Source of the DNA: Rotaria sp. Silwood1
Lineage: Eukaryota > Rotifera > Eurotatoria > Philodinida > Philodinidae
NCBI GenBank assembly: GCA_905250075.1
Contig: CAJNOP010000057.1
Location: forward strand, 869,315-933,314
Length of the DNA stretch: 64,000 bases
Reading direction: 5' to 3'
Positions within the stretch are counted from its first letter, which is position 1, and each line of letters begins with the position of its first letter. The notes under the pieces were generated by a model. The model ran no database searches, was not told the origin of the DNA, and worked only from the letters and a program-made list of their open reading frames with translations. The position numbers and the translations under genes are program-made. Of the stretch, positions 1 to 11,754 are shown one piece after another.

Positions 1-289
1 TTAAGTAATCCATTAACTAAAGAAAAACTTATTCAAAATTCTTTTACTGTCGAAAAAATTATTCGAGACAATGTTTAAAATTATATTATTTGTTTTATTT
101 TTTTCAATCTTTTCTAATAATAATAAACTAGCACAGATAATTATTACTAATAATATCTACATTTGATAAGATTCAATAAAAGTTCTGTGTATCTCATCAT
201 CGAATTTCTTTCGATCATCTATGTTAATGAGTCTCACTTCAATGATCATTCCGTATGTTTACTGTTTCTACATATTTATAGTGTATATA

Positions 290-299
290 NNNNNNNNNN
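290..299. other. assembly gap (10 N)
   Basis: A run of ten N characters. It marks a scaffold join or an unresolved base run, so the order and distance of sequence on its two sides should not be trusted. The 1-427 stretch around it is AT-rich and shows no gene. Confidence 0.99.
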
Positions 300-427
300 A
301 GAAAAATTAAAATCATATTATAACTTTGTTTAAAATATATATTGAATGAAAAAAATCATCAAATCCTAGATCGAATATAATCTTGTAAAAATTATGAATT
401 AATGCAATGAAATAATATGCAATGAAT

Positions 428-546
428 GCTTACGGCCATACCACGTTGAATACACCAGTTCTCGTCCGATCACTGAAGTTAAGCAACGTCGGGCTCGGTT
501 AGTACTTGGATGGGTGACCGCCTGGGAATACCGAGTGTCGTAAGCT
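428..546 (+). rRNA. 5S ribosomal RNA
   Basis: A 119-nt segment that matches eukaryotic 5S rRNA along its length. The ends GCTTACGG and CGTAAGC pair as helix I. The internal Pol III control region is intact: the A-box part reads GAAGTTAAGCAACGTCGGGC and the C-box part GGATGGGTGACCGCCTGGGA. A run of five T (546-550) follows at once, as expected for Pol III termination. Only one copy lies in the window, so it is a dispersed copy or the edge of an array. The exact 5' base is uncertain by one or two nt. Confidence 0.97.
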
Positions 547-962
547 TTTTACTCTTTTTATATTATTATGGTTAATTGAAATTTGTATTAGGATATGTTT
601 TTTATTCTTCGAACGTTGTATCTACAATAAATCATTAATTAGTTCATTTAGTATAACCAAGATTCAATGAGTATATGACGTCTTTTTCTTTAAGTCAATA
701 TTACGGATTCAACACTTGAATAAATTTTATTTTATTTGTCTTATTCAAATTGATCGAATGATTGAAACAATACAATTTGTACGATTTTGACTTTGGTATA
801 AAAAATTTCGAGTAGCAAATTATGTCAATCAACTTTTAAATCTATTTCATGAAATTCTGTTTGATTTTAATATTATTAAATCTCGCATATTGATTCGATT
901 TCTCGAGTTCATCATTGATTCTAACTAATAAGCAATAGCTTGAGCAAGATTTATTAATATTA

Positions 963-1590
963 AAGGCATACCCCTAATTGGTCCCCAATTACGTCCCCCA
1001 GAAACTCGTCCCTTCTTAATTGTTTCCGAATTCTGCCCATAGTTTTTTCGATTCCTAGAAAATCCTCCAGAATTCGTCTTCCGAGCTTTTCCCCCGAATT
1101 AGTCCCCACTCTATATTCTTCTCACGATTTAATTATACTTTAACTATGATATATATGCACTGCTAATGTAGTTTTATTAAATATGAAAGACAACTTTACC
1201 ATAGAATGAAAAAATAAATATCACCATTTTTTGGAACGATAAAAAAGAACAAAAAAATGTGGAATTATAAATAAAATTTAAGCTAATATGAAAAGAAAAG
1301 TCATTATTTCACATTCTCTAGTCTTCACAGGTAGAGAATGTGGGTGTGGGTGTAGATGTGGATGTCATACATCTGTTCACTGAACCAACACCCACATCCA
1401 CTCACACCTATACCCTAGTTGTAAATGTGCACATTACACAACATAAAACATTCGAGTATTAAATAAAGTGGGGATGAATCTGGAATCAATTAGTCGCGAG
1501 CGATTTGTTACAGGGGACAAACTCGGAACAAAATTTTGAGGACTCAATTCTAAACAATTATAAAAAAGGCCAATTAGGGCTAATCCATAT
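963..1590. repeat. imperfect foldback element with terminal inverted repeats
   Basis: The left end (CCCTAATTGG, 972-981) is the reverse complement of the right end (CCAATTAGGG, 1570-1579). Further inside, CCCCACT (1104-1110) faces AGTGGGG (1467-1473). The core holds a GTGGG-rich array facing CACCC-rich sequence near 1385-1415. This looks like a non-autonomous MITE or foldback element of about 0.6 kb. No transposase reading frame lies inside. Exact ends and target-site duplication were not resolved. Confidence 0.55.
1339..1362 (+). repeat. degenerate telomere-like hexamer array (TGTGGG type)
   Basis: Four hexamers in register: TGTGGG, TGTGGG, TGTAGA, TGTGGA. Complementary CCCACA-like sequence follows about 30 nt downstream. 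The unit resembles the TGTGGG repeat I recall for Adineta vaga telomeres. It sits inside the foldback element at 963-1590. Confidence 0.5.
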
Positions 1591-3153
1591 TAAATTGAGT
1601 CTTAGTATTCGTATAATTCTACTGAAAAAATCAAAGTTAAAATGGAATATCTATGAAACACGAAAACAGACTCGTTTTTGAAAATACTACCTAGCAACGA
1701 CCTTGTACACTACATATTGTGGTCTCTCACATCCACATCCAAACATAGCTACTTTTACATTACATTCATATAAATCTTTTAAATCATCATAATAAGGAAA
1801 TTTATGATTTACATATGTGATCAATTGATATTGTTTCATATGTATGAAGACTGTTTACTATCTGAATATCATCAGTATTTACATGAAGTAAATTGTATTG
1901 ATAGATCGAATACATTATCGAATACGAATGAACTAATGATATATACATTGAAATTACTGTTTCGTTCTAGTTCGATAAAAAGCACTTAAATCATCAAGTT
2001 GAAAATTTTCATCACTAATTATAGTTAATGGAAGAATGATTGAATTGTTGTACGTGTGATTACTTGCACCCGCTGAATCACAAAATAATGAAAATGCATT
2101 TGATGAACAACAAGAATGATCTGTATAATAAGAATTACACACAGAAGTTGTTAAATACACGAAAAAAACGATATAAAGTCTTAATTCATTTATTGAAGTA
2201 AAAAAAAAACAGCATGACCTACAATGATTTTCTTATAATATAAACGCCCAATGTAATTTTTAAGACTTATCATTCAGTGTTAATTGTAGTTTTCTGCACT
2301 AAGAAGTCCTGAATTTATATTTTGCTGTAGCTCTGCGTAAAAACTTATAAGTAATGCCGAATAGTAAACTATATAGGTATTATCGAATGCCTATACAAAA
2401 AACATATCACTGGTGAAGTTTGTCTTTCAATGTTTCCTATTACTTTTGTATAACATTATTATTCAGACATTTTGAATATGGGTCTTTGTGAGTTTTATCT
2501 ATTGAAAAGTAGTATTTAAAGGTTATTATTTACATTATTTATCACATATTTATTATTTTGTGACTACTTTTTCTTAGCTTATAATTATCTTCGATATAGA
2601 TACTTAATAGTTTTCATTCATTTAAAGTTACAAATGATCATAAGACGAAGATTTATCTTCGTTAATGGAATCAAATCATCGAATAATAAACACACGTATA
2701 GATGGCAAGAACACTAATGGACTTCAATAGAAATCTTACATAAATTTCCATCGAAGTTCTTTATAAAGTCTACATTATTTTGAACTCATTCAAGTCATAA
2801 CTCAACTATAATTTGAATAGTTTAATTTTAATTGTGGTGATATGATCAGTAACATTTCACGTAAAATAGAAAACAAAAACCTTTATTTTGTCTGAACCGA
2901 TGGAATGCATTAGATTTTATTTACTTGATAGAAATTTTGAAAGAGGATTATTCAACTTTTTTTATAATGAAACATTTGATATGGCTTGTGTTATTATCCT
3001 TTAGTATACTTGAGTTTCTCGTATAGTTGCCAATTTATTTCGAGATATATCTGCCAACTTATTACCTTGACGTTAGAGAATGTTGGTGTGCAGGAGTATT
3101 CGTGTATTTTCTGCCTAAACTCACACATTGATCTGTGATAGCTCACAGTTCTA

Positions 3154-3299
3154 AGAACTGGTCATTTTTTTTGAGAATTGGGTTTAGTCAGCGGTTATTT
3201 CATTGAGGACTGGATCCAATGACTATTTTTTTTAGGAACCGAATCTAGGGACTAGTCCATTTTTTGAGAATTGGGTCTAGTGGCCGGTTTTTTTTCCAA
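3154..3299. repeat. degenerate tandem repeat, about 4-5 units of 30-38 nt
   Basis: Successive segments share a core like GAGAATTGGGTCTAGTGGC followed by a CGGTT/CATTT block and a T run. Similar cores begin near 3174, 3205, 3235 and 3266, each ending in TTTTT. Units differ in length and by several substitutions. This is an old minisatellite; no coding content. Confidence 0.5.
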
Positions 3300-4379
3300 A
3301 TGTACTTGTTCTATTAAAAATGGTGATCTAGCGATTTTACTCAGTACTTACTGTAGATGTCAAAAAGAAATAGTTACCACATTGAGTGCTTTTAAAGAGA
3401 CCTGGTCATCATACTTAATTCTTTTATTGAACACTGGTTCAGTTCTTTGATCAGGAGCCGTCAACGATCTACCCATACCAATCTTCAAACAATACAAACA
3501 ATCAGACATAAAATACTTGAAATTTTTTCACATCGTAGAATTGTTTCAATAGATAGATTACTTGTAAAAGGAGGCAAGTCGTTAGGAAGCGAGATTGGTG
3601 CCTTATCGGCATTCGACTTTGTTCTTATCTTGAGAGTGTGGGTGTGGATGAAATTCTGGCTATGAACAAGGTGGCAGACAATGCCACCAAAGCTCACAAC
3701 CTCACTCACACTGACACCCCCCAGTCTATTCAATAGCATTTGTTGTTTCTCGGACAAATAGAAAGTTCGTCAACGACGAAAAATGATGGAAAGTAGTGAT
3801 CATACGTGTTAATTTCTGTCTCACAAGGATATTTTTTCAAGAAACCATTTTTTCTCTCGATGTATTTTACCACATGTTGATTTCTACAGCAACAATTTAT
3901 TCGACTTAGTAAACAGTAACCACTATTAGGTTCAAAAATTAACAATGGATATTCAATTCATCAACAACTTTTTCAATAGAATCATATAGAAGCATTTTCT
4001 CGTCATCGAAATCAATGTCAATCTTCTTCAAAGTCTTGTTAATCTATCGACTAACAACCAATTTACAGTGGAAAATTTTTCTATTGAAGACAACAACAAA
4101 AAAAAATGATCTTCGCCAACTTCAATATCATATGCTAGTGTTGATTGGGCTCTTCAGTAAAAAAAGGTCCACCAAGAAATAATACTTGTTGCAGACAAGA
4201 ATAGAAGTCAAAAGCACCTGTTCTGTCACAAAATAACCATTCGTCAAGACAAAGTCACGATGAAGAAAATAAGTAAAAAAAAAAAGTTGATGAGCGTTGG
4301 TGAATGTTCTCCTTTATTGGATTCTATTTTTCTTCTACAAAAATCAATAACAAATAGAAAAAAAAATCATGTCTTTTGT

Positions 4380-4586
4380 TTAACCAATAGGTAACAGATT
4401 CATTAATGAAAATTCCGGTGTACCTGGATCAGGCCCAAGTTTAAAGCCCAGATAAATAACCAATGGAACAAAACCGAAATAAATTGCATATGGACTAAAA
4501 CCAAGTACTGATTGAAGACGTCGTTTTATATCATCTGCTGTCTTTTTGCCTCCTCGAGATGATGTATTTGACGGTATTGACAACAT
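4380..4586 (-). CDS. TOMM7: mitochondrial import receptor subunit TOM7
   Basis: A 68-residue single-exon protein. TOM7 is a small tail-anchored subunit that modulates assembly and stability of the TOM import complex in the outer mitochondrial membrane. The family hallmark is plain: a helix of the form FSPYAIYFGFVPLVIYLGFK followed by GPDPGTPE near residues 33-60, very close to the animal pattern FAIRWGFIPLVIYLGFKRG...GMPE. I chose the ATG at 4586-4584; an upstream in-frame ATG at 4661 would add 25 residues of poor quality. An AG preceded by a T-rich stretch lies 13 nt before the chosen ATG, so a leader intron or spliced-leader acceptor is likely there. The length fits the family (about 55-75 residues). 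Confidence 0.93.
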   Translation of the reverse strand: MLSIPSNTSSRGGKKTADDIKRRLQSVLGFSPYAIYFGFVPLVIYLGFKLGPDPGTPEFSLMNLLPIG

Positions 4587-4699
4587 TTTGCTTTTTAATC
4601 TATAAAACAAAATCGACTTCCAAAAAATCAATAACACTTCTATGTCACTTTTGTTAGTCATAAAAAAATTGTTTGATTTTGATTTTTTTTTCTCTTGAT

Positions 4700-6092
4700 T
4701 ATCTATTGGCTCAAAATCTAAATACTTTCTCTTAATCGCTTATCTATCTAATTGATATAATTCAAATTATGACATATAAATATCTAATAGACTCTCATTC
4801 TTTTTTGGATTCTCTTGATTTTTATTCCAACAAAAAAAAAGAAAGAAGAAAAAGGTAGTAATAGTTCAGCACAACAAAAAAAAGTACGCATTAAAAAACG
4901 ACAACAATCAATCATGGATCATCAAGCGAGAGACTAAAGAAAAACCAACGAATGTGTGTAATATAAAAAAAAAAAGAAAAAGAAACAAGACAAGAAGAAA
5001 AAAAAAAGAAGAAAAGTATAAGAAAGGTTCCACAAACATACACACACATCAACGTTTAGTTAATAGAAGATCTGCGCGCCAGATTGCCTGTTTTATTTGA
5101 AGGTACAAAATATGTAGAGAGCAACTACACCGGAAAGCTGTGCTCTTTCGCAAATGATGTTTCTCTTTTTTTTTTCACGGCCTGAAAACGGTGATAATGA
5201 TGATACAATAAAAAATAAATAAACAAAAAATATAATCGAATATCAAAAGAGCAAAAAAAAAAGAAAAAGAATGTGTTGATGACGAAAAGTTAAACAAATG
5301 ACAACAACTAACAACAACAACGAGAATGCTGCCCACCAAATAGAAATGACCAAACAAAAAGCTGAGATGAATCAAGAGAGAGAAAAAAAAATCATACAAA
5401 ATAAAACTTGTGTACAAAATAAACGGAAACACAGAGAAAGAAATAAGAACAAGCAAACAAAAAAAAAAAATCATCAAACGATTTTTTTTTTTTTAATTTT
5501 TTTTTTTCTTCATAAAGAAAACAAAAACCCAAGGTATCATCATTCACCCGTTATACAAGCACAAACAATCATCAAATCTATATGAAATCATCTTTCAGAA
5601 AAACGAAAAGCCACCATACACATCATATTCGACTTATTAGTCTTAATATATATATGTAGAAAGATTGCACAAAACAAAAAAAACAGAGTAAATATGCGCT
5701 ACATGTTTTTTTTTAAAGTAATTATCAGAAAAAGAAAAAAAAAAGTGTACGAGATCATCCATACAACTTATCCCCCACAATGAAAGAGATGAAATAAGAG
5801 ACTAACAACATTTATATCCAAAAATGCGCTAAGTCTTACGAAAACAAAAAAAAAAACAAGAAAAAAAGAAAAAACATAAGCGCAAATGTTCACAAGAAGG
5901 AGAAAACAAAACAAAACAAAAATGAAATTTACACAAAAACAGGAGTAGAAAAATGATGTGATACAACATAGGAAAATAAACAAAGCAAAGAGAGCGAGAG
6001 AGAGAATAAACAACAATCATAATAATCAAATAACAACATTGACAGAAAAAAAAAAAGTGATCATAGAATTTTTTTAAACTTTTTTTTTGTAT
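4700..6092 (-). other. probable CPEB 3' untranslated region, T-rich in the sense strand
   Basis: This 1.4-kb stretch after the CPEB stop is almost pure A with some C and G on the plus strand, hence T/C-rich in the CPEB mRNA sense. The same sense-strand T-richness follows OSBP, PGAP6 and the USP6NL-like gene, so I read it as a 3' UTR signature. Runs such as TTTTTTCTTTTTCTT recur. No conserved reading frame is present; the apparent frames here are low-complexity. Confidence 0.5.
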
Positions 6093-9000
6093 TTACCAAC
6101 GAAATGGTAATGTACGTGGACGATCAGCGCCTTCTTTTACCAATGGTTTATGATATTCGCGACCGGCACGTGCATGAATTGATGCCCAACATGTTTCACA
6201 ATAATATTGTAAGCATGTCACATTTGCACAAAAAAATGGAGCAAATTTTCCACCACAACGTGCACCAGCACATTCATCACATAATTGATCATCAAGAACA
6301 TATGGTTTAACTTCAACCTAAATAAATCATTTGGTTTTTTTTTCAATTATCTACATTTTTTCCTTACAAAAAAAAACAAGTAAAAATATACTTCTAATAG
6401 AGTACTGTAGAGGCTTCAATATTACGAAACGAAGTAATGTGTAATAATCGTTTACAAATGATCTTTTACTATCGTGATAGATAACTTGATATCGTTATTG
6501 TGTTTTGCGACGACCAAAAGATCGGAAAGATGTACGATTTTCGTTTAGACAGTGTTATACAAAATTCTTTGTTTCTATATGATTAATTCTTTTTCGATAC
6601 GAAGTTCTATTCGTTCTCAACTCTCTCATGAGGGAAATCCGTCAACGGATGAATTGATTTAGAGTCGAGACTATGTGTATTAAGCAGATTCCAATAATTT
6701 ATAAATATCCTGAAAAGAAATCGTATCCTTAGCTTATTGTTGTGGAAATACTTCACTTTTACAGTATTTTCTTAATGAATTCCGTAAGCGTCCTCAGGAA
6801 AACGGATTTTCGAATTTTCACTTGAACATTTGCATAGAGACAGGCCTTCATCAGAGTAGTTTATTGTGAAAGACACTTTCACCTCAGCCAACAAGAAAAT
6901 CTGAAACTTTCACAACAAAACTATTCTCGTTAATATGTGTCACTGTACAAAATTTCAAGTCGAAATTCGAAAAATAGTTTTTTTCTGAGGAATATCACAG
7001 CATTCAACTGAAAAATATCGTAAAAGTACAGTATCTTCACAGCAATAAGCTAAGGACGCGAGCCCTTCTCAGAATATTCATAGTTCATTTGGATCAACTT
7101 AATGCATGTAGACTTAAATCAAAAGTGATTTATCAGTTGGTAGATTTTTCTCGTCAGTGATAGAAAATCCGAATGAATTAGAGATTCAAAGACACTCAAT
7201 AAAAACTTAGTCAAGAACCAAAATACTGTAAATTTCATCGATTTTTGACATAGTACCTATTGGTTTCCTAAGAAATTCATCGTTCTACTTTGCACAATAT
7301 AGAAACATGTCTTTTTCTTCGCTAAATTTGACATTTCAATTATGTCAAAATTATTTTTACTATCATCTAATTCATTCAGCGTTTTGTTTTATATATTAAT
7401 CTATACAGTTATTACATTACATCATATCTTTCTAGATTACTTGTCAATTTTTCAATGTTCAACAAATTAAAGCGAAAAAAAATCTTGACAACAAAACATA
7501 CTCGTTTATCAATATCTCCATGTTGTAATTGTACAAAACGAGCGGATATTGCAGCAATATAACTTTGTTGATTTGAAAAAGCAACACGACCGGCACCTTT
7601 TGGATATTTTAATTCCGGATCAGTATCAATACCAGCATAACAAACACCACCATATAATCGATCCATAATCATAGCTAATTCAACTAGAAAAACAAAAAAA
7701 AAACAACAACCATAAAAGTTAAATATAAAAATAAATAATTAGAAATTCATTACCTGCACGTAATGGTCGAGGTACACCACCAACAAATATGGTTTTTCTT
7801 GGATCAAGTGGTTGTGAACCATCCATAACAAAATCCGAATCAGCTAAAAGCCATGGACGTATTTGTACAGCTTTATCTTTCATACTTGGACTTGATACAC
7901 ACATATAAAGTTTTGAATCATCAATAACACATTCATCAATTAATTCTTGTACGGAACGTTCATATGTAAATATTAAAAAAGCATAACCTTTTGGAGGAAA
8001 ATAAGATTTGCTTTCTTGTTTATGTGGCCAATCAACAATTAATGGACCAAATCGTTGAAAATGTGCTATAATTTCCTCTATTTAAAAAAAAAAGTATAAA
8101 ATAAATAAAATTGAATTAAAACTAAATATATAAATTTTACCTTCATCAATATCAGGTGGTAAACCACCAACAAAAACTTTACGTGAAAAACGTTCTTCTT
8201 TATTCATATCAATTGGTATTGCACGTGGTGAACCAAATAAACCCATGGATGATGATGATGGACCACCAGCTGATATTAAACTTTCTGTATCAAGTATACT
8301 ACCCATACCACTATCATCACTATAAACACGTTTAACTCCATCGGGTGGAACATTTCGCATCATATCCATTATTTGTTGTAATGAATTCATATCATATGCA
8401 TCATTAGGCTATTAAGAGAAAGAAAAAAAAAAAACATTTTTTAAACAAAAGAAGTTTTTCTTACATTCATTGATGAAAAATTTGATTCCATATCATTTCC
8501 ATTAATGATATGTGGTGGTGGAGGTGGTGATTGTTTATTTTGTGTTTGTATAAAATTTGTCATAGCAGGTGTACGTTGAAGTGTATTTGATAATGATGAA
8601 ACTAATGGTGATTGAATATTATTATTATTATTATTATATTTATTTTGATTTGTTGCTGATTGAAGAAATGGAAAAAAATTATTTTGTGTTGATGATGATG
8701 AATTTTTTTTTGTTTGTGATATTGGAAGATTTCCATTACCAAGTATTAATGTTTGATTTAAATGATTATTTGTTGTATTACTATTACCCATTGGATTTGT
8801 TAATGATGGAACAGGACGACGAGATCTGAAGACAAATTTAAAAAAATATATAAAAAATTGATGTTTTTCTTTTTTTTTTTGTTTTTCAAAAGAAAACTTA
8901 CGATGTAGCTGGAAATCCATGTGGGATAGATGTATTATTCCATGATGGTGATGGTGGTTGTTGTTGAATATGTGGTGGTGGCATTGATAAACTTGTTTGT

Positions 9001-9787
9001 GAACCAATAAGTGGAGATTGACTGTTCCATAATGGAGATGGAATTGCTGTACGTCCATTTATTGGAGGTGCTGTTTGAGTAGGAGGCATTGACATACCAT
9101 TACGAATTGCTTGTGTTGAAAAATTATGTGATGCTGTTATTGGTCTCCTCTGTATTGCCTTAAACAAAAGTTTAAATTATAAAAACAAAAAAGACTATAT
9201 TGATATTACTTGTTGATAAGAAACTTGTTGTTGCTGTTGTTGTTGTTGTTGTTGCATGGCCATAAGTGGTGGTGGTGGTGTTGTTTGTGGTGAAAACATT
9301 CGACCAGTATTGTGTACATCAAATGGATGATCACCGGAGGTACCACTCAATGGATCGATAACATTACTCCATGATGAACCTTGATATGTAGCTTGAAGAT
9401 CAGAAAGTACACCGTTATGATAATTCGTTGATGTTAATTTTCCATCATTAAGAATTCCATTGATATTGCTATTCAATTGTTGATGTTGTTGATGATGATG
9501 ATGATCATTACCATTAACTGTGATTGGTGATGATGATGTTGGAGTTGTTGATGTACTATTGCTTGTATTAGCATTAAGTATAAGTTTTGTAGTCGAGCTT
9601 TCGGTACTCATTGGTGTATACGAATACCAGCCCGATGAGAGGAACGACCTGAAAATAGTTTTTAATAATTCAAATAAATAACAATAATCAATTTATAATA
9701 TTTTTATTGTATTTAATAAAGAATGAGAAAATACCTGGTAGAAATCGTCGGTGATGCGGCTGATGAAGCCGTTACCAACGAGTACAT
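6093..9787 (-). CDS. cytoplasmic polyadenylation element-binding protein, CPEB2-4 / Orb2 type
   Basis: CPEB proteins bind U-rich elements in mRNA 3' ends and control translation through poly(A) length. Eight coding exons: 9787-9735, 9648-9210, 9158-8902, 8825-8465, 8410-8141, 8077-7754, 7683-7502, 6317-6093. The N-terminal half is low-complexity (S, T, N, H, P) and has a run of ten Q in exon 2, as in prion-like CPEBs. RRM1 starts at RKVFVGGLPPDIDE and continues GPLIVDWPHK and YFPPKGYAFLIF; RRM2 starts at TIFVGGVPRPLRAVELAMIMD. The last exon carries the ZZ-type zinc-binding domain (LCDECAGARCGGKF, FFCANVTCLQYYCETCW) and ends PFRW, typical of CPEB2-4. All splice phases agree except exon 4 to 5, where in-frame TAA and TGA (8408-8403) precede the ATG at 8390. 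A one-base deletion, or a shorter isoform starting at 8390, would explain this. Confidence 0.93.
6625..7155. repeat. foldback repeat in CPEB intron 7 (family shared with 29378-30345)
   Basis: Imperfect inverted repeat centred at about 6890. CCTTAGCTTATTG (6727-6739) faces CAATAAGCTAAGG (7043-7055), and GTGAAAG (6866) faces CTTTCAC (6907-6913). Flanking segments agree over roughly 250 nt per arm. Parts such as ATTCATAGTTCATTTGGAT and the GCATAGAGACAGG block also occur in the PGAP6 intron copy, so this is a dispersed family. No reading frame. Confidence 0.75.
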
Positions 9788-10690
9788 TTCGATAAGATAA
9801 TGTGATTTAAAAAAAAAACTGACTTTTTTTTTTAGAAAAAAAAAGGATCACTGATCGAAAATCATTTTCATTATCGATATGGCGCGTTGTATTCGATTCC
9901 TAATGGACGATTTTCGTTTCTTTTTGTATTTTCACGTTACTAAGAAGGTCACAAATGATTATTTTAAGTTAAGACAAAATCTGACAACAAAGTGAGAAAT
10001 CATTTCGACCGATATATGCGACGACAAATAGTATAGAGTCTTGTGTATATGTATGTATGCACGCTACACAATCATAAGAGAGTGAATTAAAGAGAGCGAT
10101 TGAACTACGACGACAACATTGTTTGCACACGCGTCTCGTCGACGGGTTTTTTTTTCTTCCGAGCATAAGAAAAAAAAAAAAAAAGATGGTCTCCTATGAA
10201 TGACAAGAGAATCGAAAGAGAAAATGGTTGTTGAGCCTGCGCATACGACATTGATGACCTAGCCTCATTCACCATACATAAGGATCGAGTTGCAGAGAAA
10301 CAGACCTACTATTGACGTTGATCATCGTCTTCCTTTCTTTGTCTCTTTTCTACCCGTTGCTTTTCAATCAGTAACACACGACGATACTTCCTATTTTGTT
10401 TGTATGGCTATGCTGCGCTTCATTTGATGCCACCATCACCATCACCGACGTTCGTAACTATATAGAATGAGTTCTCTCTCTCTCTCTCTTCGTGTCATTT
10501 AGTTTCTATCTACGCACATAAAATATTCAGCACAAAGAAAAAACGGTGATGTAGGCGTACACATAAAAGTAAAGAGAAAAAAACGACTCAAAACTGAATT
10601 ATCAGCTGGTAGTAGTAGACATTGTTCTCTATATAAATTTATATTGAACATAACAAACGATGTCACCATCTGCTCAATTCATTCTTTTCA
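9788..10690 (-). promoter_or_regulatory. CPEB 5' flank / leader region
   Basis: The stretch upstream of the CPEB start codon (minus sense) is less AT-rich than the surrounding DNA and has mixed-composition runs including CTCTCTCTCTCTCTC near 10473-10487. It has no long coding frame of its own. I infer a 5' UTR and promoter. No TATA box can be assigned with confidence. Confidence 0.35.
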
Positions 10691-11754
10691 CGTATATACT
10701 CCTACTTATATATGCTTTTCTTTTTTTTTTTTTATACTTTGAATTTATTGAAAACTAATATTTTAACATGTGTTTCTTCTGTATATAAGTATTAAAAAGC
10801 AAAAAAAAAAAAAAAAAAGAATGATTTATTCTCATTAATCTATTCAAATATTTGTATAGAATGGAAAAAAAAACAGCAGCTTTTTATATTCAATTAGAAA
10901 TTTTAAAATTACAAAAAATTTCTAATACGTAAGAACGAATAAAGAATTTGATAGACAACTCTAATTATACTACATTCAACTGTTCTTATTCGTTAATGTA
11001 TATATTGTTTGTTTAGTCTTTAGAGAATCTTATTCTCAAATACTACAATGTAAAGTTTCTATTAACTATTTAAATAAATAAATAATCAATTGTAAATTAC
11101 CTTTAATATTTAAATAGATTTATAAAAAAAAATGACAAGTCGTCTACAAATATAGATCGTAATCAAATGAATAAAGCAGGCACATAAAAATAAAAAATAA
11201 TTCAATCTAAAAACAAAAGAAAAGAACATCACTAACAAATTCTCTTTGTTCTCTTTTAGATAAAATTCATTTGACTAATATCAGTTAATCAATGTTGCAA
11301 TAAATATCCCCATAGGAAAAAAAAAGGAAATAGTGCAAGAAGAAAAAAAACACAAGAAATATCTAAAAAAAAATGTTTTTTTTTTTTCGATTATTCTAAA
11401 ATATTCGACTGTTCATTTATATTTATGATACAATTTAAACAAAAAAAAAAAAAAAAACATTTCATTCAATTTCCCTGATTCCCGTGTATGACTAAATCGT
11501 ATATAAGATAAGAGATAAATAAAAAGCAGAAGCAAAGAATCTCACTGTTACACATACAAAATAGAACATATATCACTTAAGCACAGAAAAAACAACAACA
11601 ACGAAAACAACAAAAATCATTTTTTTTTTTTGTTTTTCTGTTTTTTTTTCCTTTTTACCAACCCGCATGTGCACTACTAATCTACAAAAACAAAAATATT
11701 TCTAGTAAAAAACAAAAAAGAAAAAAAGACATCAACAACAACACAGTGTATCTA
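10691..11754 (-). other. probable 3' UTR of the USP6NL-like gene, T-rich in sense
   Basis: After the USP6NL-like stop codon the plus strand is dominated by A runs (for example 10801-10820, 11320-11460, 11580-11740), so the transcript sense is T-rich. This matches the 3' flanks of the other genes. No exon was found. Confidence 0.45.

Larger units (their letters stand above)
547..4379. other. intergenic, repeat-bearing, no supported protein gene
   Basis: Between the 5S gene and TOMM7 I see no exon series that joins into a protein. The stretch holds the foldback element at 963-1590, a degenerate tandem array at 3154-3299 and a GTGTGGGTGTGG/CACTCACACTGACACC inverted motif at about 3635-3720. A 68-codon minus-strand frame at 1954-2160 has gene-like codon use but no start context or splice partner. 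Confidence 0.6.

Noticed and set aside
1954-2160. 68-codon minus-strand frame with Cys and Ser
   Set aside because: Codon use looks gene-like, but there is no signal peptide, no splice partner and no family match.
5175-6029. Several long F/C/L-rich minus-strand frames
   Set aside because: Products of T-rich 3' UTR sequence, not proteins.
6104-6310. Plus-strand frame rich in His and Met
   Set aside because: It is the antisense shadow of the CPEB zinc-binding exon.
8569-8829. Plus-strand Tyr-rich frame
   Set aside because: Antisense of CPEB exon 4 low-complexity (Asn codons read as Tyr and Ile).
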